NCBI GenBank assembly: GCA_019217005.1
Contig: JAHBNG010000093.1
Span: 1-59,329 of the forward strand
Length of the DNA: 59,329 nt
DNA from: Chloroflexi bacterium TSY
GTDB taxonomy: Bacteria; Chloroflexota; Anaerolineae; Caldilineales; Caldilineaceae
Direction: 5' to 3'
Positions 1-9,204 of the stretch are shown here, piece after piece. The translations under genes were made by a program, and so were the position numbers. The stretch's first letter is position 1, and each line of letters starts with the position of its first letter. The notes under the pieces were generated by a model. The model did not search any database, was not told where the DNA came from, and saw only the letters and a list, made by a program, of their open reading frames with translations.

Positions 1-972
1 CCTGATTTACTTCCTTCCCGACACAATATCGGTACGGTACTATACCACAAATTGAGTAAAAGCTATTTGGTCCGTCAGAGTATACGCAGATTTACACAAT
101 TTGGGATACCATCATCGGTACAAGCAAAAACGAAAGATCTATTAAGGTCTGATCGAGCTACCTTGACCGCTTTTTGAATTCCTATCTTAAACTCACCGCG
201 GCTCTTTATTGTAAGCTCGTAGACAAATTTTAAGTCTTACAATTCGATTACGATATGGGTCAATTATCAGTCGATCACAATCGTTAGATTCCTTCGGCTT
301 CGCTGGTATGATGCACCCACAACGTGAATGGAATGACACCATTGCGGTCTACTGATTATACTGAACAGCGCCACAAACAACATTTTTTACTTCTGCAAAA
401 TGTACTTATGTGCTGCTGCGGAGTATAATGCTGAAGAAACAGCTCAGCCTTTCGCTCTCCCCATGATCCTAAATTCTTGTTTGTTTGGATCTCCAATTAT
501 GCAGACTGACGGCCCAAACAAGCATTTGTCGTGGCACTCAAGATTATGTTCATATCGACACATAATTGTTTATCTAGATCCGTTCAGAGCCTATCGAATT
601 GTCAATTGATTATTGAAGGTTGAATATTGTGGATGAAGGGTCTTGGCATCTTATTCGTACCATTGACAATTGAGGCGCTTGTAGCGTAGCACTGGCGGGA
701 CTGATTCGACGCAACATTGACAATTCATTGTTTATCTTGATCCGTTAAGGAATCGGAATTAAATAGATTGAACAGATTCTTCGTTTCACTCGAGAATGAC
801 ATGTTCAATTTATTTAATGCTCATTCCTAAGGGCCTATTTGTTTGGACCTGCAATTGTGCAGGCCGTAGGCCCCTGTTTGGGCCGACGGCAGCGCTCAAC
901 CATCATTGGCATATCGACTAAAAGTTGTCGATGTTGATCCGTGAAGGGCCTAATGGCAAAATCCGCGGGTCT
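1..972. other. Non-coding, repeat-filled region
   Basis: I see no convincing gene here. Short open frames lack a ribosome binding site and protein-like composition. The region holds old duplicated blocks: about 481-592 and 840-952 share TTTGTTTGGA near the start and a GATCCGT-containing end followed by GCCTA, and the GATCCGT tail appears again near 740. Positions 355-425 also resemble, on the opposite strand, the segments that flank the MITE at 3517-3671. It reads as a graveyard of diverged mobile fragments upstream of the first transport locus. Confidence 0.55.
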
Positions 973-1187
973 CAGTAGATCCAAATTTGGCGATTTTGGC
1001 GATTTTCAGTCGAGATTGCAGGGATTTTGGAGTCATTTATTCAGATTTCGGTTACAGAAAACAACCTATTTCATATCTGAAAATCGCCCAAATCTAACGC
1101 AAAAACTAGATATCGACCGGCAAATTTGTATTTATGTCAACTGTTTAGCCAGAATTCTCTCTCAAAACCTGAAATTTGGATCTACTG
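973..1187 (+). mobile_element. 215-bp MITE (family 2), copy 1
   Basis: The element is bounded by perfect 16-bp terminal inverted repeats, CAGTAGATCCAAATTT on the left and its complement on the right. A nearly identical copy in inverse orientation lies at 43609-43823. GGGTCT occurs directly before the left end and again at the right end, overlapping the last G of the inverted repeat, which suggests a 6-7 bp target duplication. An open frame crosses the whole element, but because it is shared only with the other copy it is a property of the repeat and not a gene. It sits in the upstream region of the solute-binding protein gene at 1302 and may affect its expression. Confidence 0.85.
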
Positions 1188-1301
1188 GGTCTGTTCGTTT
1201 CATCAAATAGCCATTTAATGTTTGACGAAACAATTGCCTAAAAGTAACGCACAAATCTACGGAGGAACAATTTTATACAACCCAAAATCCGGTTTAGTCA
1301 T

Positions 1302-3074
1302 TTGATGGGGCTACTCGTCGTCCTGCTGCTTTTGCTTGCGGCTTGTGGTAGCGAGGGAGAGTCGGCGGCGGGTGATAATGCAGCCGCACCGGAACCCGAA
1401 ACGGCGTCAGAAGCGACTGCACCAGACGTTGAAGGAGACGATGCAAGTGCTGAAGGCGAAGCCGAAGATGAGGAGGTCGTCGAAATTGAAGAGACGGAAG
1501 AGGAGACTTCTGAACTCTCGGGCGAAATCGTTGTCAGTATTGCTTCAAATGATGTACAGACCTATCAAGCGCTGGCCGATGCATATATGGAACTGCATCC
1601 GAATGTCTCTGTGCTGATCGAATTGAAAGCGCCTGGTTCTGGTCCAGATGCCTATCTGCAATGGATTCGTACGCAGTTCGCCTCGGATGTGCCTCGCGTT
1701 TCACTGATCGAGTCGCCCCATCTACGTGAATTTGCTCAAGAAGGCCGCTTGCTCAATTGGGGACCTTATTTGAACAAAGAGAATCCCTATACGGGGCAGA
1801 AGTGGGAAGATAGCTTTCAGGAATGGGGACTGAATCTAGTCCGGGATCCCAATACGGGCGAAATGTTTACAATGCCCTATATGTCGGTCCAGACCTTCTG
1901 GATCTACAACAAGAGTATTTTCGAAGAGGCCGGAATCACAGATGTACCAGCCCAACCCACCTGGGATCAGCTTGTGGAGTGGTCTGAGAAGGTTCGAGAT
2001 ATTGGCTATGTGCCAATCGCCATGGAAGGCACCACAGAGCAGATCTGGGGTGGAGGGCGTATGCCTTGGCTGATGCGCTCTGCGATGGATCAATACCACC
2101 GTGACGACCTAACTTTGATTCGTTGTCAAGAGGGTGACTGGTGTTTCCGCGAGGGAATCGATGATGTTTGGGAATATGATCCGGCAGACGTCAGGAATGA
2201 TGATCCAGACCGCATATCGGTCAACATCGCGCGTCATTTGCAGCAGCTCCGCGATGGCGGGATTGGCTTTGACAATGAATGTACGGTTGAGATGATGGAG
2301 CAGATTGGGCGTGTCTTCAAGACCGAAAATGGTTTTGTGCCTGAAGGTTGGACCGGAATGACCGATGCGTATCCTCTTTTCCTCACCCAAAAGGCGGCGA
2401 TGCGCATGGTGCATGGTGGATTCTTCACCAGCTTCCCCAAAGACATTGCATCGCTGGCAGAAGGTGAATACGGTGGCACAGGTGAGGTGAACGAAGAGGA
2501 CGCTGCGGCGGCAACCGTCTTTGACTATGGACGTTTTGCATTTCCTTCCATTGAGGGAGACTGTGTTCACGGAACGGCCCGCGCCAACGAGTTGACCCAA
2601 GGGTATCTCGCTCTGCCCAAAAAAGATCGCACACAAAACGATTTGGAGGCTGACTTTGTAATGTTCTGGACTAGTCCCCAGGGAATGCGCATCTTCTTGG
2701 AGAACAAACTTGATGTAGAAAATCTACAGGGTGGCATTGCCGGTCCACCACTCATCAATGGAGTCGAATTACCCGATCCTTGGCAGGAAGTCTTCGCCAA
2801 CAGCGTTTTTGTCGGCAACTACGAAAAGCCAGGCGCCCCTGGTGATGCTGTTGCGCGTGGCTTTTTCAAGTATGAAGAGACCAAGCGCGAATGGTCCATT
2901 ATGGTTCAAGAATTCTTTGAAGGACAGCGTACGGCGGATGAATTTGCTGAGGATTATCAGAAATTGCTCGAGGATAATTTCGATGGCATGCTCGAATTCC
3001 TGAACCTGACCCATGAGGATCTCGATAACCCCGAGAAGCGGCCTCCTGGCTGGGTAGCGGCTGGTCCTTACTAA
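1302..3074 (+). CDS. Sugar ABC transporter substrate-binding lipoprotein
   Basis: This is a large (about 590 aa) extracellular solute-binding protein of the family 1 type that captures a carbohydrate for an ABC importer. A hydrophobic run ends in the lipobox LLAAC, so the mature protein should be lipid-anchored at its cysteine. A low-complexity acidic linker (many Glu, Asp, Ala and Thr, about residues 20-70) leads to the binding fold. The permease genes at 3770 and 5812 are the likely partners, although a 0.7-kb gap with a MITE separates them. Start choice is uncertain. A good Shine-Dalgarno GGAGGA (1261-1266) is spaced for a codon at 1275, which is ATA, and in-frame translation from there gives a basic n-region. 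TTG 1302 or ATG 1305 are the first ordinary starts but give a very short signal. No ATPase gene is present, so a shared ATPase elsewhere is inferred. Confidence 0.85.
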   Translation: MMGLLVVLLLLLAACGSEGESAAGDNAAAPEPETASEATAPDVEGDDASAEGEAEDEEVVEIEETEEETSELSGEIVVSIASNDVQTYQALADAYMELHPNVSVLIELKAPGSGPDAYLQWIRTQFASDVPRVSLIESPHLREFAQEGRLLNWGPYLNKENPYTGQKWEDSFQEWGLNLVRDPNTGEMFTMPYMSVQTFWIYNKSIFEEAGITDVPAQPTWDQLVEWSEKVRDIGYVPIAMEGTTEQIWGGGRMPWLMRSAMDQYHRDDLTLIRCQEGDWCFREGIDDVWEYDPADVRNDDPDRISVNIARHLQQLRDGGIGFDNECTVEMMEQIGRVFKTENGFVPEGWTGMTDAYPLFLTQKAAMRMVHGGFFTSFPKDIASLAEGEYGGTGEVNEEDAAAATVFDYGRFAFPSIEGDCVHGTARANELTQGYLALPKKDRTQNDLEADFVMFWTSPQGMRIFLENKLDVENLQGGIAGPPLINGVELPDPWQEVFANSVFVGNYEKPGAPGDAVARGFFKYEETKREWSIMVQEFFEGQRTADEFAEDYQKLLEDNFDGMLEFLNLTHEDLDNPEKRPPGWVAAGPY

Positions 3075-3516
3075 TCACGAATGATTTAGGGTGGTGCCTG
3101 TCATTCTGAACCATGTGGTTCGAAGAGTGATTCGCTCGAACAAAAATGCAGGATTCGCATCGTTCAGTGCGCCGAAGTAAGTATCTACGCAAGCATTGGC
3201 TGCTAAGAAACAGGCCTGCGACGAACCCCAAGGTGACAGTCACTTTCGCACAAAGCGAGTCGGAAATTTAGCCCGACCGCCCGTTGAAACGTGAAGTGCC
3301 TGTCACCTACTTGTTCAGGCGTGTGGACTGCACGGACGCAAGACCGACTTGACCACTTTCTGACCCAACTCGTATCGGCCTGCCGGTTTCACTCACTCAG
3401 AATAACAGGCTTGGTCCTTTTAGAATCTTGGAATGAATGAGGGTTCTTGAACCCTCATTAACAATTCAGCAAATCGACAATTCTACTCCGCAGCAGCACA
3501 TTATAACATTCTTTCT
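3075..3516. other. Intergenic region with short dispersed repeats
   Basis: No gene is seen. The stretch contains several copies of a short motif of the type GTGCCTGTCA and its complement (near 3091, 3232 and 3294), a pattern typical of dispersed intergenic repeats. The segment 3484-3516 together with 3672-3712 is homologous, in inverse orientation, to 355-425. The MITE at 3517 therefore landed inside an older repeat. Confidence 0.5.
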
Positions 3517-3671
3517 GGGGTGGTTCATTTTAGGCGGACAATTAGGTTTACATTTTTGCAAAGAGAAAAGATGTTTATATTTTCTACTTTGAGCCATGCT
3601 CAGGCAGAAAATGACCTCATATAGATTTTTATCTATGTATCAAAAGTGTAAACCTAATTCTGAACCACCCC
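3517..3671 (+). mobile_element. 155-bp MITE (family 1), copy A (diverged)
   Basis: The ends are GGGGTGGTTCA and TGAACCACCCC. The element is flanked by a perfect 8-bp target duplication TTCTTTCT (3509-3516 and 3672-3679). It is the most diverged of the five copies in the window, so it is the oldest insertion. It lies about 100 bp upstream of the propeller-permease gene. Like the rest of the family, one end continues into TTAGGTTTACA, which matches an end of the IS at 9205-10834. Confidence 0.92.
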
Positions 3672-3769
3672 TTCTTTCTCGACTAAAAAGTGTTATTTTA
3701 TGGCGCTGCTCAGTATCACTATTGAAAATTCGTCTGGTTTGTTATGACAGATGGTTCATTTTGTAGATA

Positions 3770-5803
3770 ATGATCATTAAAGCATTTGTTGAGCGCATAG
3801 ACAAACGGATACACCAAAGTTACATTGGGAAGTGTATCTTAAGCGCTTTCTTGCCGCTCGCGCTGCTGCTCCTTCTGATCCAGCCACTCTATGCCCAACA
3901 GGATGGTCTTCTCTGGGATCTGAGCATCGAGCAGCGCGTGGATGCCGCTGCCATGTCGGCCGATGGTTCGCGCACAGCGTTTGGCGCACGCGACAACGTA
4001 TTGCGTGTTCTTGATGCAGATGGTTCACTGGTCTGGGATTTTGCGGCCGAAAATAGTATTCTCGGTGTGGACATGACGGATGATGGCGCCTGGATTGCCG
4101 TTGCCTCAGAAGATCGCTTTGTCTATCTGCTTGATCAAAACGGCATACCTCGATGGCAGTTCAAAGCCAAGCGTCCCATGAACAATGCCGCGGTTGCCAA
4201 TGATGGCACGCTAATTGCGGCCACATCAGATGACCTCTCGGTCTATACGCTCGATGAGGCGGGCAACTTGCTTTGGCAAGAAGAGATTGGCATTGGTGTA
4301 CGTGCCGTGGCTGTTTATGGTTCGGGGGAGAAGGCGCGCGTGGTGGTTGGTGCAGATGATGGCTCTGTCTCGATCTATAGCCGTGCGGGTAAACGACTGC
4401 TCCAGTCATTTCTGGATTACGATGTGCGCTCGTTGGCCGTGACCGCCAATGGCGCACGGATTCTGGTTGGCACCAGTGATGGTCGTGCCACTCTCCTCCA
4501 CGGCGGCAATGGTGATCAATTGTGGCATTTTGATGTGGATGAGTCGATCAATAGTGTCGCGATGACATCCAAGGGGAAGAGCATCCTGATCGGCTCCGAG
4601 GATGGAAGCGCATATCTGTTGGATGATGAGGGGCAACTCGTACAAACATTTACCCAAGATCATGAGATACTCAGCGTGGCCTTGTCGTCTGATGGATCCT
4701 TCGTTACTTTGGGGACAGTTGAGGGTACAGGGGCAGTCTACGATGTCGCTGCGGCAAAATTAGGCAGCGCTGCGACCGCTTCGCGTCAACGATGGATTCT
4801 CGGCGGCTCTCTTGCAAGCCTATTCTTTCTGGCCATCGTTGGAACTTGGGCAGTGCGCAATACAGCGGTGGGATATCAATTCTGGGAGACGCGGACGGCT
4901 GGTCCTCGTGATTTGATGCAGCAGGTGTGGAAAGCGCGCTATTCGTACCTGCTTATATTGCCAACAATTCTCCTCCTGCTCACCTTTAACTACTATCCAG
5001 CACTCTCTGGTCTCTATCATGCTTTTACGCGTTGGAGCCCAGGCATCAAGACCGAATGGGTGGGGCTGGAGAATTTCCGCCTTCTTTTGGATGATCGTTT
5101 CTTTTTGGCTGGTTTTCGGAATGCGGCCATTCTGATCGTGGTTGCGATTGTTAAGACAATGACCATGCCGCTTTTGGTGGCGGAACTGATCTTTAAGCAG
5201 CGCAATCGATTTACACAATATTGGGAGCGTACGCTCTTTGTCATCCCCATTGTGTTGCCCTTAGTTGTCGAAATTCTGCTCTGGAACAACATCTATGATC
5301 CCGAAATAGGATTGCTCAATCAGAGTTTGGACGCACTCGGACTGGATCAATGGACACGGGTTTGGTATGGCGATGCCAGCGTTGCCTTAAGTGCGATCAT
5401 TTTTATTGGATTCCCATGGGTCCAACCATTTGCTTTGCTGATTTTCTATGGTGGCCTGATCTCCATCTCGGATGAGATCATTGACTCCAGCAAAGTCGAT
5501 GGAGCGACTGTTTGGCGCCGCTTTTGGAGCATTGACTTGCCGCTCCTAATGGGCCAGATCAAACTGCTCTTGATTCTCAACTTTATCAATGCCGTGCAGA
5601 CGTTCGAGCTTGTCTTCTTGACCACGGGCGGAGGACCTGGCGCAGCGACCTATACACCGGCATTGGAACTCTATTACAAGGCAACGCGCATGGATCGATT
5701 TGGTGTGGCTTCGGCGATTGGTATGATTCTTTTTGTGATCATTCTGGCCGGCACAATTATCAACATGCGCTTTGTGAAATCTTCGACAGAGTTTGAAGCG
5801 TGA
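3770..5803 (+). CDS. Beta-propeller/MalF-type ABC permease fusion
   Basis: This 677-aa protein joins two parts. After an N-terminal hydrophobic segment (residues 22-42, ending in YAQ) come seven repeats of about 40 residues (about 46-330), each with a Trp- or Gln-led strand, a (D/N)G turn and a conserved VYxLD-like strand. This predicts a complete seven-bladed PQQ/WD40-like propeller. A transmembrane segment near 343-362 leads to a MalF-type permease (about 390-677) with about six helices and an EAA coupling loop (about 571-590) containing VDGATVWRRFW. Family knowledge says the permease pairs with a MalG partner, here the next gene, and an ATPase. The topology predicts an extracytoplasmic propeller, perhaps a ligand- or surface-sensing domain, which is an inference. 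The ORF is uninterrupted, so the fusion is not an obvious assembly artefact. It is followed after 8 bp by the partner permease. Confidence 0.88.
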   Translation: MIIKAFVERIDKRIHQSYIGKCILSAFLPLALLLLLIQPLYAQQDGLLWDLSIEQRVDAAAMSADGSRTAFGARDNVLRVLDADGSLVWDFAAENSILGVDMTDDGAWIAVASEDRFVYLLDQNGIPRWQFKAKRPMNNAAVANDGTLIAATSDDLSVYTLDEAGNLLWQEEIGIGVRAVAVYGSGEKARVVVGADDGSVSIYSRAGKRLLQSFLDYDVRSLAVTANGARILVGTSDGRATLLHGGNGDQLWHFDVDESINSVAMTSKGKSILIGSEDGSAYLLDDEGQLVQTFTQDHEILSVALSSDGSFVTLGTVEGTGAVYDVAAAKLGSAATASRQRWILGGSLASLFFLAIVGTWAVRNTAVGYQFWETRTAGPRDLMQQVWKARYSYLLILPTILLLLTFNYYPALSGLYHAFTRWSPGIKTEWVGLENFRLLLDDRFFLAGFRNAAILIVVAIVKTMTMPLLVAELIFKQRNRFTQYWERTLFVIPIVLPLVVEILLWNNIYDPEIGLLNQSLDALGLDQWTRVWYGDASVALSAIIFIGFPWVQPFALLIFYGGLISISDEIIDSSKVDGATVWRRFWSIDLPLLMGQIKLLLILNFINAVQTFELVFLTTGGGPGAATYTPALELYYKATRMDRFGVASAIGMILFVIILAGTIINMRFVKSSTEFEA

Positions 5804-5811
5804 GTGATTGA

Positions 5812-6666
5812 ATGAGTTTGTTTACAACCATTGCAGGAACGACGACCGCACAACGAGCAACGGCGAACCGCACAACAATCGGTCGACCACAGATCTTTAT
5901 CTATCTAATATTGGGTCTGTTACTCATTCTGACCTTTATTCCGATTCTATATTTAGCGATTCTTTCGCTCAAAGACAATGGGCAAATTTATGATCGCTTT
6001 TGGTCGTTGCCGCGGCCCTATCGATGGGAGAATTTTTACTTCAGCTTGCTCGTGATCTGGCGTCCGATTCTCAACTCTATCCTGACTTCAGGCACGTCAA
6101 CTCTGGGTACGCTGCTCTTTGCCAGCCTCTCGGGCTATGTCTTTGCACGCCATCGTTTCCCTGGCAAAGAAATCATTTACACTTGTGTGCTGGCATTGTT
6201 GATGATCCCACCGATTCTCATGTTGGTGCCAGCATATATGTTGATTCTGAACTTTGGCATTGAAAATACCTATTGGGCGCTGATTTTGCCTTGGACATCG
6301 GGTGGACAAGTCTTTGCCACGTTGCCAGAGGAATTCTTTGACGCTGCACGCATAGATGGAGCGTCAGAACTACAGAGCTTTTGGCGCATCGCTGTGCCTC
6401 TCTCCATGCCGATATTGGTCACGGTTGCTGTTGTGCGGCTGGTTGCAACCTACAATCAGTTTATGTGGCCGCTCGTTGTCATCTCCAGTCCCAAACAGCA
6501 GGTCGTTTCGGTAGCCTTGACCCAGTTTACCTCTGAGATTGGTGTGACCGACCTTGGTCCACAGATGGCGGGTTATATTGTGGCAACGATACCGCTCATT
6601 ATCCTCTTTTCGGTTGGGATGCGTCATTATGTGCGTGGGTTAACTGCGGGTGGATTGAAGGCGTAG
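5812..6666 (+). CDS. MalG-type carbohydrate ABC permease
   Basis: This is a 284-aa inner-membrane permease of the CUT1 class with about six predicted helices. The EAA coupling loop is recognisable (FFDAARIDGASELQSFWRI, near residue 182). It starts 8 bp after the propeller-permease stop codon, so the two form an operon and should make the heterodimeric channel. One oddity is that the segment just before the EAA loop runs NTYWALILPWTSGGQVFATLP. Relatives normally have about ten more residues (a GIFLLRQFF-like stretch) between the GGQVF-like and ATLP-like parts, so a short in-frame deletion is likely. Whether the permease still works is uncertain. Confidence 0.88.
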   Translation: MSLFTTIAGTTTAQRATANRTTIGRPQIFIYLILGLLLILTFIPILYLAILSLKDNGQIYDRFWSLPRPYRWENFYFSLLVIWRPILNSILTSGTSTLGTLLFASLSGYVFARHRFPGKEIIYTCVLALLMIPPILMLVPAYMLILNFGIENTYWALILPWTSGGQVFATLPEEFFDAARIDGASELQSFWRIAVPLSMPILVTVAVVRLVATYNQFMWPLVVISSPKQQVVSVALTQFTSEIGVTDLGPQMAGYIVATIPLIILFSVGMRHYVRGLTAGGLKA

Positions 6667-6731
6667 TGAATGATTATATCTCTCTGTCATCCTGACTTGT
6701 GACTTGTAATTATGTATGGCAGACTATCGAC

Positions 6732-6896
6732 ATGAGTATTATCGACGAGATACGAAGCAAGGTTCAGAATGATGATTTTGAGTTCTCTCGCCACGTAGCT
6801 GACAGAATGCTTCTACGATATATTTCAGTTCAAAATATACGAGAGGCCATCGCCACTGGCGAAGTGATAGAAGACTATCCTAACTGTCAGATCTGA
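6732..6896 (+). pseudogene. Truncated DUF4258-type small protein
   Basis: The frame encodes about 54 residues resembling the N-terminal half of DUF4258 proteins (FSRHVADRML, then EAIATGEVIEDYPN). The family normally continues with a further 30-40 residues carrying a second conserved strand, but here translation stops directly after YPNCQI. The ATG at 6732 is preferred over upstream frame extensions because the family similarity begins just after it. It is probably a remnant of a toxin-antitoxin-like or accessory gene caught between two transport loci. Confidence 0.5.
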
Positions 6897-6953
6897 GTAC
6901 ATTGATTTCCAAAGACTTTCCAGACTTTACTCATCCAACTATTTCACTTGAAC

Positions 6954-6960
6954 AAGGAGA
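6954..6960 (+). promoter_or_regulatory. Strong ribosome binding site for the 6970 gene
   Basis: AAGGAGA lies 9 bp before the ATG at 6970 and fixes that start codon. Confidence 0.8.
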
Positions 6961-6969
6961 AAACCAAAC

Positions 6970-8289
6970 ATGAACAGATCACCCCTAAGCCGACGGCAAT
7001 TCCTGACCCTCACCGGAAGCGTAACCGCGGCCATTGCATTGAGCGCTTGTGCCGCACCAGCACCGGGCGGAACGGGTGCTTCCACATCGGCAGAAGCCCA
7101 AGGCATTAGCTTTCTAGTCCGCCCCGACATTTTAAACGCTTATGCTGCCGAAGCCGCGGCGGAAGCATGGAACGCAGAGTTCGAACAGCAAATTACGCTC
7201 GATGAACCAGCTGGCGCTGCAGATACCAAAATTCAGGCGGCGATGGCTGCTGGCGACCTAATCTGGGATGGCTTTGCTGTCATCGAAGGGCCTTGGGCCA
7301 TCCAAAATTGGGTCAACCGCGAGCTGGTCCAGCCCCTGGACGATCTGATCGCCGTCTCTACTGTGCCCGATGCCGACAAAGTTGTGCCAGCCATCATTCC
7401 CTCTGTGCTCGAATCGAGCAAGCATGATGGTAAACAGTATACAATTCCTGGCAATGTGGGGAGCGTTGCGCTTGGCTGGTTCTGGGAACCGTTGGAGGCA
7501 GTTGGTGCGGAGCCACCGGAAACCTGGGACGAGGTTCGCGTTACGGCTGAAGCCATCGCCGAAAGTGGCTCTGATTTAACGCCCTATGACACAGCCTGTA
7601 ACCCGCTTTGTGGTCTGATTGGCATGATTTGGGGCGCAACCGACAATCTGATTACGGATGAAGGATTGATCGACTGGACAGGCGAAGCTTCGCTCGAGGC
7701 GTTGACCTGGCTACAAGGAATGGTTGCTGATGGGTTGATGCCAGGGATTTGGGGCGAGAGCTTTGGCAACTGGCTCAAGGGTGGAACAGCCATCATGTCG
7801 TCATTCGACGTTCACGGCACAATGGCCCAGCAGACCTTTGGTCTTGATAAAGCAACAACAGGTCTGAACATCCGCAAATCCAAGGATGACTTCAAGGCCG
7901 GTGCCCCCTTCTGGCTCAATGGATCCGTGGTCCTCAACGGTGCGCAGAACCCTCAAGGAATGATGGACTTCTTGCTCTGGTGGTTTGGTCCCACCAATAA
8001 GGCGAGCGGTGAGCAGATTGCCACGGTAGCGGCCAAGCCTGCCTATCAATACACATACGATGACTTCATCGCCAACAATCCTGACCAGGCATGGCAGCAA
8101 GCTGGCATTGAGCTTGTTCGCGATTCCGTGCCGTTCCCCACCAATTTGTTCTGGGGTGCCCAGAATAGCGTTGTTGGTCCTTGGGTCGAAAAAGCAGTCG
8201 ATGCAAACAACAACCTGAGCGCAGCAGAAGCCATGGAAAGCGCTCTAGCTGAATTGCAAGAAGAAATTGCCAATATGCGGGAGAGTTGA
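6970..8289 (+). CDS. Tat-type ABC solute-binding lipoprotein
   Basis: This is a 439-aa family 1 extracellular solute-binding protein, probably for a sugar. The N-terminus has a twin-arginine-like motif (SRRQFLTL) followed by a hydrophobic stretch and the lipobox ALSAC, so export by Tat and lipidation are predicted. The remainder has the usual two-lobe binding-protein composition with many Trp and Gly residues around the ligand cleft (for example the LTWLQGM and GGTAIM segments). The permease at 8582 should be its partner but is truncated, and no second permease survives. The transporter is therefore likely non-functional unless it borrows other permeases. The start is fixed by AAGGAGA. Confidence 0.88.
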   Translation: MNRSPLSRRQFLTLTGSVTAAIALSACAAPAPGGTGASTSAEAQGISFLVRPDILNAYAAEAAAEAWNAEFEQQITLDEPAGAADTKIQAAMAAGDLIWDGFAVIEGPWAIQNWVNRELVQPLDDLIAVSTVPDADKVVPAIIPSVLESSKHDGKQYTIPGNVGSVALGWFWEPLEAVGAEPPETWDEVRVTAEAIAESGSDLTPYDTACNPLCGLIGMIWGATDNLITDEGLIDWTGEASLEALTWLQGMVADGLMPGIWGESFGNWLKGGTAIMSSFDVHGTMAQQTFGLDKATTGLNIRKSKDDFKAGAPFWLNGSVVLNGAQNPQGMMDFLLWWFGPTNKASGEQIATVAAKPAYQYTYDDFIANNPDQAWQQAGIELVRDSVPFPTNLFWGAQNSVVGPWVEKAVDANNNLSAAEAMESALAELQEEIANMRES

Positions 8290-8581
8290 TGAAGAGATGA
8301 CAAGATGACAAGGTGGCAGGGTGATAAGGTAGTACAATGTCATCGAATTGATGACGGTTTACCGTAGGTCCCGCCGGAGACGGGACAAGCGACAAGTGCC
8401 CCATCTCTCCAGGTGAAGATTCGGGGTACTTGGTACTTGTCACTTCTCTGAAGTGACCTACGAGTTATCCGTCTATCATCTATCAAAACATCGGCTACAG
8501 TGCAGTAGTACTAATGTCATCTTGTCTTGTTTGCTATGTCCAAATTCCCTAGATTCCCAGCTTCAGAAAGGTCTCCATCCA
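8290..8581. other. Intergenic spacer with simple repeats
   Basis: No gene is seen. The left part carries short GATGACAAG-type direct repeats. The middle part has ACAAGTGCC and ACTTGTCACTT elements that resemble the dispersed motif seen around 3091-3300. Confidence 0.4.
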
Positions 8582-9204
8582 ATGACTGTGGAAACATCTG
8601 ACAACTTAACCGGTCGTCGGGATCTCGGCTACTTGTGGCGTAATTGGCGTCAACAGCCCCAAGAACGAACGCGTAACAACGCGTTGGGTTATCTCTTTAT
8701 TGCGCCCGCCATGCTCCTTTATTTGGTCTTCAATATCTGGCCCATTATCCGTGGGTTTTTAATGGCCTTTACTGACTACCGCTTTATCTATCCAGATACA
8801 CGTTGGGAATTTAATGGTGTTGAGAATTTTGTCCAGATGGTAGATGATGACAAGGTGATCGATGCAATTGGGGTGGCCATCAAGTATACAATATTCGTTG
8901 TGCCGATTACCATCGTGATTGCGCTGTTGACTGCTGTCTTGATCAGCCGCGTGCGAATTGGAGCTGGCTTCTACCGTTGGGTCGTCTATTTACCATCGAT
9001 TTTGCCCATCGCCGTCAGCTTTCTGATGTTTCGCGAAATGTATGGGATGAAGTTTGGCTTCATCAATAGCGTGTTGCGTAATTGGGGTGTGGAGAATCCC
9101 CCCAACTGGTTGGGTGATCCAGCCCTTGCGTTACCGGCGATTGCCGCGGCCAACGTCTGGATCATCTTTGGCTTCCCAACGCTACTTTTTCTGATTGGTA
9201 TCTA
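8582..9204 (+). pseudogene. Carbohydrate ABC permease, C-terminus lost
   Basis: About 207 residues of a MalF/UgpA-type permease are present (LGYLFIAPAMLLYLVFNIWP, then WVVYLPSILPIAVSFLMFR and NVWIIFGFPTLLFLIGI). The stop TAG is made at the junction with the IS at 9205. The EAA coupling loop and the last helices, which follow directly after the LLFLIGI segment in relatives, are missing, so the protein cannot contact an ATPase. ATG 8582 is chosen because the upstream in-frame extension has no permease character. The sequence beyond the IS is an unrelated GNAT gene, so the rest of this gene was deleted. Confidence 0.88.

Noticed and set aside
400..609. 69-aa frame near the window start
   Set aside because: It lacks a ribosome binding site, lies in diverged repeats and matches no family.
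941..1210. 90-aa frame on plus strand with a near-identical match on minus strand at 43568-43834
   Set aside because: The frame covers the 215-bp MITE. The apparent protein conservation is only repeat identity.
2109..2636. 175-aa minus-strand frame
   Set aside because: It lies antisense to the solute-binding protein and has no family features.
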